DNA of 64,000 nucleotides from Elymus sibiricus (Eukaryota > Streptophyta > Magnoliopsida > Poales > Poaceae): positions 281,779,166-281,843,165 of the forward strand of contig CM077666.1 in the NCBI GenBank assembly GCA_039707655.1, in the 5' to 3' direction. A program made the translations under genes and the position numbers. The notes beneath the pieces were generated by a model. That model was given only the letters and a program-made list of their open reading frames with translations. It did no database searches and was not told the DNA's origin. Positions 57,901 to 64,000 of the stretch are shown here, one piece after another; the first letter of the stretch is position 1, and each line of letters starts with the position of its first letter.

Positions 57901-58092
57901 AAAGGCCTATGTTTTGCTGGAATGTTGATTCATTCCCGTTGCAGCAATTCCCGGGCACTCGATATGTGCTAGTTTCTAGCACAAGTCATGCCGAAATTTT
58001 GGCATGACCTTTGCTAATAGGTGGACATATCGAGTGCCTGAAATTTGCCGGAACGGAAATCAATCAACATTCCGACAAAACATAGGCCACTC
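57901..58092. repeat. Leader inverted repeat (hairpin) before CACTA ORF2
   Basis: The left arm GGCCTATGTTTTGCTGGAATG and right arm CATTCCGACAAAACATAGGCC pair over about 70 bp each, including GGGCACTCGATATG with CATATCGAGTGCC. It lies 60-250 bp upstream of the ORF2 ATG (57839, minus strand). It is the same module as 15018-15202. Confidence 0.9.
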
Positions 58093-58515
58093 AGAATCAT
58101 TCCGTCAAAACAAATGCAAACAATGTAATACATAGTGAAATGAATCAACAAACCTAATTATAGCTATCTAGGGTTCTAACTAACCTAGCTAGGTTTCTAA
58201 CTAAACTTGGCAAAGAGAGGAGAGAGAGGAGGGGCGGGTGCCTTACAGGGGGGCAGGGGAGATGCTGGCATTGAGGGGGGCAGGAGAGACGCCGGCAACG
58301 GAGGCGATGGAGGGCGACAGTGGCGACGAGGATGACGGAGGGCGACGGTGGCAACGGAGGGCGCGCGCGGAGAGGAGGGCGACGGCGGCGATGGAGGGCA
58401 CGCACGGAGAGGAGTGTGACGGCGGCGGTGTGGGGGGATTTTGGGAATTGGGGGAAGAAGCGCGCGTGAGATTGGTTAAGTGAACGTAGCAGTAGCGCAG
58501 CGCTACCGCTATTGC
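58093..58515 (-). promoter_or_regulatory. Promoter/leader module of CACTA ORF2
   Basis: Going upstream from the gene: hairpin, CTAGG-rich AT stretch (58150-58205), purine-rich leader (58210-58440), then an isolated subterminal motif GTAGCAGTAGCGCAGCGCTACC (58487-58507). The order copies that at the right end of CACTA 1 and before TNP2. Confidence 0.55.
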
Positions 58516-58757
58516 TTTCCTTTTTTCATTTTCTTTTTTACCTTTCTCCTTTTTATTATATTTTATTTTTATTTTTATCTTATTTTTTCATTTTATTTTT
58601 GTTTTTGTTTTTCTCACTCTGAAAAACGACCGATATGCATGATGTGAAGGGCCATATATATTATATCATTTAACCGATAACGGTTAATTAAGTGCGTATA
58701 CAAAAGAGGAACATATATATAAATGATGGTTTGCTTCTTCTTCGTCACCGATAATGG
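58516..58757. other. T-rich spacer between the TNP2 end and the ORF2 module
   Basis: Long T/A-rich stretches (58515-58615), then about 140 bp of plain AT-rich DNA. The region is likely the 3' UTR and terminator zone of the TNP2 gene. No further feature. Confidence 0.4.
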
Positions 58758-61700
58758 TTAAGTGCGTCGACGCTTTCCTTTCTTAGCGAGCTTCTTTCCT
58801 TTCTTGTTCGCTGCCAAGTAATTGAGTCTCTCGTTATGAGTTTTCCTTTTCCATGGAGTGCGATTTTTCTTAGGTAATGTAGTCTTGCTTCTTCTTTTGA
58901 CATATGCTTCGTCATCTTCCCTCATCGGGTCACCATACTGGTCGTAGTCTTCCTCATTAGTGACCCCGTCCATTCCGACGATGCTCCTTTTGCCTCTCCT
59001 CACAACAACATGGCTCGGATTGCTTGGGTCGGTTATGAATAAGCATTGTGTCACGTGCTTAGCGTGTACCCATGGCTCAGTTTTGGTGACGACGTTAACG
59101 TTCACAGTAGCACTCTTCACGTTGCGTATAGATATGGTAGTGAAATACTTGTTTTCTCGGAACATCGTCGCACTGTGTAGTCCAGGGTAGTGAAGCTCCT
59201 AGATCTCTTTGATCCTTCTGTAGAATCTTTTGGTTGCCCCGTTGTCACCGGTCATGAATTCCATCGTCACCCCTGAGTTCTGGTAATAACTGTTTATGTC
59301 TTTGGCCTCCGTGTAAAACGTGTACCCGTTGATATCATATGCCTGGTAGGTCTTGAGGTTTATCACAGGGACATGTGCTAAGGCATGTATGAGCAATTCG
59401 TCTTCACTGCCCTCTTCCGGGGGATTAGCAAGAACATGATATTTGAACCAATGCAAGAAAGTGGAGTTGTGCTCTCTAGTAACTTCGGCGTCTGTCTTTT
59501 GTAGCCCCTGGTCACGATACTTCTTTACGATGGTTTCTTTGTGTAGTTCCATGAAAGGATCTACCATGTCTAGGTGTTGTAGCACTACTAAGTTTGCTAT
59601 GTCCAAGTCGTTGCGTCGACCCGAGTAGTCCACATGCAATTCCTTCCAACCATTTGTGTGACCTTCTCCTCCGAGCCTCCCAAGGTGCTTGTTGACGGGC
59701 AAACCAACAATAGGGTTTTCGTCGCTTAGATAATTCTCGCAGAAGGAGATGCACTCTTGGGTCAGATAACCCTGCATGATGCTTCCATCCGGACAGGACA
59801 TGTTACGAATGAATCCTTTGATGACCCCATTCATCCTCTTGAATGGCATCATGCTGTGAAGGAATGACGGCCCAAGGTTGATGATGTCGTCCACAATGCG
59901 GACACACAGATGCACCATGATGTCAAAGAACGCGGGCGGGAAGTAAATCTCAAGCTCATTTAGTATGACAACGATCTCTTCTTGTAACCTTCGGAGCTGC
60001 TTCACATTGATCAACTTTCGAGAGATAACATCAAAAAAGTTGCACAAAACAATAAGCATTTCATGGACGTGCTCGTCCATTATACCATTAAGGGCAACTG
60101 AAAGGATCTGCGTCATCATCACGTGACAGTCATGAGACTTCCTCCCGCTGAACCATTTCTTCTCGGTGTCTAGAAATCTTCTTATCTTCCCACAGTAACT
60201 GGAACTAACTTTGATTCCGGTAAGGCACTTGAAGAATTGATCGATCTCCTTCGGACTTAAGGTGAAGCAAGAAGGGGGGCAATAATTCTCGTCCTTCTTG
60301 TTGACTTTTCTGCCCTTGTCCCCCGCATTTGTCTCTGTCTCCATCTCCGTTGACTTTTTACGGGGTGGCATGTGCAGATCTGCCCTGATTTTCAAATCTT
60401 CCAAGTCTGTTCTTGCCTTCGGCCCATCCTTGGTCTTATCAGGCATGTTCATCAGTGTCGCAAGCAAGATCTCAAGGATATTCTTCATGATATGCATTTG
60501 ATCAAGGCAATGAGGCATGTCGAGTTTGGGCCAGTATGGCAAGTCCTAGAAAACAGACCTTGTTTTCCATACCTTCAGCAGCGGCTCCATTGCCTTTTTC
60601 ATCGTCTTTCCTGGTGCGGGGCACTGTTCCCAATTTTTCAACAGCTCATCGATTTCGGCGCCGCTCCGCTTACGTGGAGGTCCTCGATGCTTAGCCTCAC
60701 CATTGAATAGATCTCCACGGTTTCTCCACGGGTCGTCCTGCATGAGCCATCTTCGATTCCCCGTGTACATGGTTTTTCCAGACCCGTCGTCTTTTGTTGA
60801 TGTTAGCTGCTAAGACATTGTATCATCCATGCACAGTGTGCATCCGCAATATCTATGGCACACCTGTACTGATACATATCCGTAACTGAGATAGTCGTGC
60901 ATCGTTGTCATCAGCATGGCTCTCATATAGAAATACTCACCTTTACTGGCGTCCCATGTCTTGGCCGGTGTTTTCCATAACGTGTCTAACTCCTCTTGAA
61001 GTAGCCAGATACAGATTAATAATATTTCCCGGTTGTCTTGGCCCTTGAATCAACATGCTCATGTGTATGTACTTTTACTTCATGCACAACCAGGGGGGAG
61101 GTTGTACATCCATACAAACACGGGCCATGTGTTATGGTAGGTTTTCTTGTTGCCAAACGGATTCATGCCATTGGTACTCGCACAAAGCACGATGTTCCTT
61201 GCATCATCTACGAAATATCCATATTCTGTGTTGAATGCTCGCCACTGGCTAGCATCCGCGAGGTGTCTCAGCTTCGAATAATCTCTGTCGTCGGGCTTCA
61301 CCCTCTCCACGTGCCAGCGCATGAGCTTTGCTTCCTTAGGATCTACGAAATAACGCTACAGACGGGGAGTGATCGGTAAGTACCATACAACTTTCTAAGG
61401 ATATTTCTTCCCGGCCTTCTTGTATCAAGAAGCATTGCACAACGGACAGCTGTTTTTTCCACATGCTCCTTCCGATAAATGATGCAATCATTGATGCATG
61501 CATGGTATCTAATGTGGGGCAGATCAAGAGGGCACATGATCTTCTTGGCCTCATCAACGCTAGTAGGACACAAGGTCTCCGAGGGAAGAACTTTATCATG
61601 TAGATACTTCAAATGCTCATCGTGGCTTGTGTCTGTCCATTTATTTTTGGCCTTCGTCTTTAGAAGTTCGAGCGTGAAACTCAAGCGGGTCACCTCGGGA

Positions 61701-62230
61701 TCGCAACCGTCATACAATGGAGTATTCGAGTCTATCTCCAATTGCGCCAGCTTGGCCTCCTCTCTTGAAGTGGCTCTATCGCTAGTCGTACTCTTGCGAA
61801 GTAGGTCTTGAACATGAGGGTCCTACATGACCGAACTTAGTCACGTCGAAGGCTGCGGTGTATCCTCCTCTTCTACGTCGTGTACGGCCTCTTCTCCGCC
61901 ATGTATGACATCTTCTCCGCCGTGTACGGCCTCTTCTCCTCCACCATGTCCAGCGCCCTCAAACTCTTCTTTGGGTCCATCATCATCGACCATCCCTTCG
62001 TCTACCTCCATGTCGTTATTGTCTGCCATGTGGACATCCTCATCTTCATCTTCAGTTATCCACCGAGTATAGCCATCCATGAAACCATACATGAGCAGGT
62101 GCGCCTTCAAAATGCACGGTCAAAGGGGTCCAAGATGGTGATTAGTTTTCATCTTCTACACGGACATATAACCCCAGTCCGGTTATTTAAATACATGTCC
62201 TGCACCGCGGATTGCAACTATCTTTCCACC
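58758..62230 (-). pseudogene. TNP2-type CACTA transposase (En/Spm), broken
   Basis: N-terminal Transpos_assoc-like end (CPCRR, then MYGFMDGYTRW near 62090) followed by an acidic run (EDEDEDVHM). Then 61741-61343 (GCDPEVTRLSFTLELLKTK), 61322-61080 (TNP2 core: MRWHVERVKPDDRDYSKLRH, FNTEYGYFVDDARNIVL), a decayed stretch (61079-60543), and 60542-59199, a 447-codon open stretch. That stretch has CLDQMHIMKNI, the DUF4218-like LGPSFLHSMMPFKRMNG and GYLTQECISFCENYL, and DUF4216-like DINGYTFYTE. The end (59165-58758) is lysine-rich. The breaks include a frameshift near 62114, loss of the middle of the DDE region, and TAG at 59201-59199. TNP2 proteins cut and join the element ends. This one cannot be made intact. 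Confidence 0.87.
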
Positions 62231-62279
62231 ACCCTTCCACTGACCTTCGTGATTGCCTGCACGATATAATAAGCAAAAG

Positions 62280-62412
62280 AATTTTATTCATGCATGCATA
62301 TATCAAAGTCATACAAAAATTTGACATGACCTTCCCTAAATATATGTCATATAGAGTTTGCCCAAAATTCGCCGAACCGGAAATAAATCAACATTTCGGC
62401 ACAACATAAGCA
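62280..62412. repeat. Half copy of the leader inverted repeat before TNP2
   Basis: It contains AATTCGCCGAACCGGAAATAA, ATCAACATTTCGGC and ACAACATAAGCAACTC, matching the right arm of the hairpins at 15018 and 57901. It lies upstream of the TNP2 N-terminus on the minus strand. Confidence 0.75.
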
Positions 62413-62944
62413 ACTCATGTCAAGCACGATCCGACAAACACACATAAGCGGTGGCAACTCATGCCACACGCACATATTCCCACCATCATAGCGCAACACA
62501 CATATTTCCATTAACTCTTGCAAAGCACAACTTTTTATTCACCTTTTGTCCTGAGAGAGGGCCGGGATCGATCGAGCCAACGTTAACATACATGGTAGGT
62601 GGCCGGTATAGTGCCACCATCTAGCTAGCAAGGGATCGGAAGAAGTAGGACAAAGATGCATGGTAGATCTAGTTGGAAGGAGATGCTCTACCTAACTAGC
62701 TAGTGGAGAGGGAGGGGAAGCTAACTAGTGAGACAAAATGCAAGAGAGATCTAGACTGGAAGAGAGAAGGACGGAGAGACAAATGATCAAGTGAGGGAAA
62801 GAAGCCATTCATGGAGCTCATTAATGGAGGAGATGGTGGATGGGGGCATTAATGGGGAGAGAAGAGAGGTAGGAGAAGGAAGAACTAAGTGAGGGAGGTA
62901 GAGGAGGGAGAGGGGAGGGGGGATGGGAGAGGAAAAGGTGGCTG
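62413..62944 (-). promoter_or_regulatory. Promoter/leader region of TNP2
   Basis: AT-rich DNA with CTAGCTAG palindromes (62610-62705), then a purine-rich stretch (62700-62940) running into the subterminal array. This is the third instance of the same module order. Confidence 0.45.
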
Positions 62945-63300
62945 CTACGAGTAGTAGTAGCGCTGGAGAAGAAACGCGCTACTGCTAAGTGACATAGCAG
63001 TGGCGCTAGTCTGGGCACCGGCGCTGCTGCTAATTGGGGCCCACCTGCTGGAAACGTACAGCCATAGTAGTAGTGGTGGACCACCGACACACGCTACTGC
63101 TAGGGAATTAGTAGTAGCGCCGGTTTTGGACAACCGCTACCACTACTGGTAGCCCCTGGCTATGGCGATGGGACCACTTAGCAGTAGCGGTGGTCCGGTG
63201 GCCCGTGCTACTGCTACTTTTGTACTTGTAGCGCTTGTCGACCGCCAGCGCTACTACTACATAGCAGTAGCGCTTTGCCTCTTTCTAGCGCTACTGCTAA
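62945..63300. repeat. Right subterminal repeat array of CACTA 2
   Basis: At least ten copies of AGCAGTAGCGC/GCGCTACTGCT variants in both orientations, leading to the terminus at 63331. They closely match the arrays of CACTA 1, so both elements could be recognised by the same protein. Confidence 0.88.
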
Positions 63301-63331
63301 AATCCTATCTATAGGCTTTCTCCTAGTAGTG

Positions 63332-64000
63332 TATGGATGCCTAGAGGACATATCAAGCATTCCCACTACATGGAAACCAAAGAATTAGACATGCAAGCTC
63401 ATTTTCCGTGGCACCACGTGCAGCAAAATATGCAAAATATGAACCACTAAAGCAAAAACTTATTGGTGTAATGGGAGAGTCACATACCAAGGAACAATTC
63501 CTCAAAACAGTTTCAGAAACGGTGTTCCGAGCGAAGTGATTGAAAATTTCAGCTTCAGGAGGAGGAACACGAGAGAAAGATCTAGGGATTTTTTGCTGGA
63601 GGTAAGGGATGACATGGGCTAAAGAGATAAGGCAGGGGGTCCCTGTGGGGCCCACTGCCCAACAAGGTGCGCCGTAGGGGGTGGTCGCGCCCTGTTGGCT
63701 CGTGGCCCACAGGTGCCCATCCCCGGTGTGTTTTTCGCACCAAAAATTCTTAAATATTCCAGAAAAAATCATGTTAAAATTTTGGGGCATTCTGAGACTT
63801 TTTATTTTTGGGTCATTTTTTATTGCACGAAAAACTTAGAAAACAGGATAATCATGGCATTTAATTATATTTATTTAAAAATAACATAGAGCAAACTGAA
63901 AATATAGAGTTGTGCTTACTAAATTCATCCACCACATGTCTTGCAAAAAGGATCCATTAATAAGGTTGATCAAGTCTTATTAATAATCATTCTGAATTGA
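63332..64000. other. Flanking retroelement-like DNA
   Basis: It starts TATGG after the CACTA terminus. 63635-63720 is a GC-rich stem-forming block (GGCCCACTGCCCAACAAGG, later CCCTGTTGGCTCGTGGCCCAC) like those in the Athila-lineage LTRs. A 145-codon minus-strand ORF (63790-63353) has no recognisable domain. Confidence 0.4.

Larger units (their letters stand above)
44976..63331 (-). mobile_element. CACTA DNA transposon 2, left end lost, nested retroelement inside
   Basis: The right end is TTCTCCTAGTAGTG ending at 63331, the complement of CACTACTAGGAGAA, preceded by subterminal AGCAGTAGCGC repeats (62945-63300). The minus strand carries, in order, TNP2-type transposase (about 62250-58758), a second multi-exon ORF (57839-45420) and a small RNase H1 N-terminal-like gene (45145-44978). 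An Athila-lineage element occupies 46366-55417. No CACTA terminus or subterminal array is seen near 44976, so the left end is deleted or replaced. The host part is about 9.3 kb. Confidence 0.85.

Noticed and set aside
63332..63334. TAT as CACTA 2 target duplication
   Set aside because: The left terminus of the element is missing, so no partner can be checked.

Overview
This 64 kb window looks like intergenic DNA from a large grass genome, most likely Triticeae (wheat, barley, rye or Aegilops). I found no intact host gene, rRNA, tRNA or CRISPR array. Almost everything I can name is transposable element, much of it nested. The organism call rests on the element types (Tat-lineage and Athila-lineage Ty3/gypsy elements, Ty1/copia, and CACTA elements with AGCAGTAGCGC subterminal repeats) and on memory of Triticeae repeats; no search was run.

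Layout: 1-3955 is the 5' half of a minus-strand Ty1/copia element with one LTR. 3956-5153, 10817-11494, 16760-16956 and 34619-35417 are pieces of an old unnamed substrate that was opened by three insertions: a gag-less, 3'-truncated Tat-type gypsy (5154-10816), a complete CACTA element with an AGA target duplication (11495-16759), and a 4.37 kb solo LTR with a TAACC duplication (16957-34613). Inside a 64-bp tandem repeat of that solo LTR sits a complete 13.3 kb Tat-lineage gypsy (20674-33952, duplication TCGCT). Its LTRs differ at 8 of 590 positions.

35418-44955 is a patchwork of Athila-type retroelement pieces: an LTR with primer site and non-coding interior, a 3' LTR with polypurine tract, an Athila-type accessory ORF split by another solo LTR (43050-44567, duplication GTGTC), and stretches I cannot assign. 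From about 44976 to 63331 lies a large minus-strand CACTA element with a TNP2-type transposase, a second multi-exon ORF ending in a Ulp1-like region, and a small RNase H1 N-terminal (viroplasmin-like) gene. A minus-strand Athila-lineage element (46366-55417) broke the second ORF. 63332-64000 is flanking retroelement-like DNA.

The most notable object is inside the 13.3 kb Tat element: an antisense gene downstream of pol (32807 to 29029) that resolves into seven exons with six GT-AG introns and consistent phases, its own TATA-like site, and only two lesions. Close behind is a shared promoter/5'-leader module (subterminal repeats, purine-rich leader, about 190-bp inverted repeat, ORF) that precedes three different genes in the two CACTA elements. 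All coding regions carry disabling mutations, mostly C-to-T or G-to-A changes, as expected for old methylated transposons.
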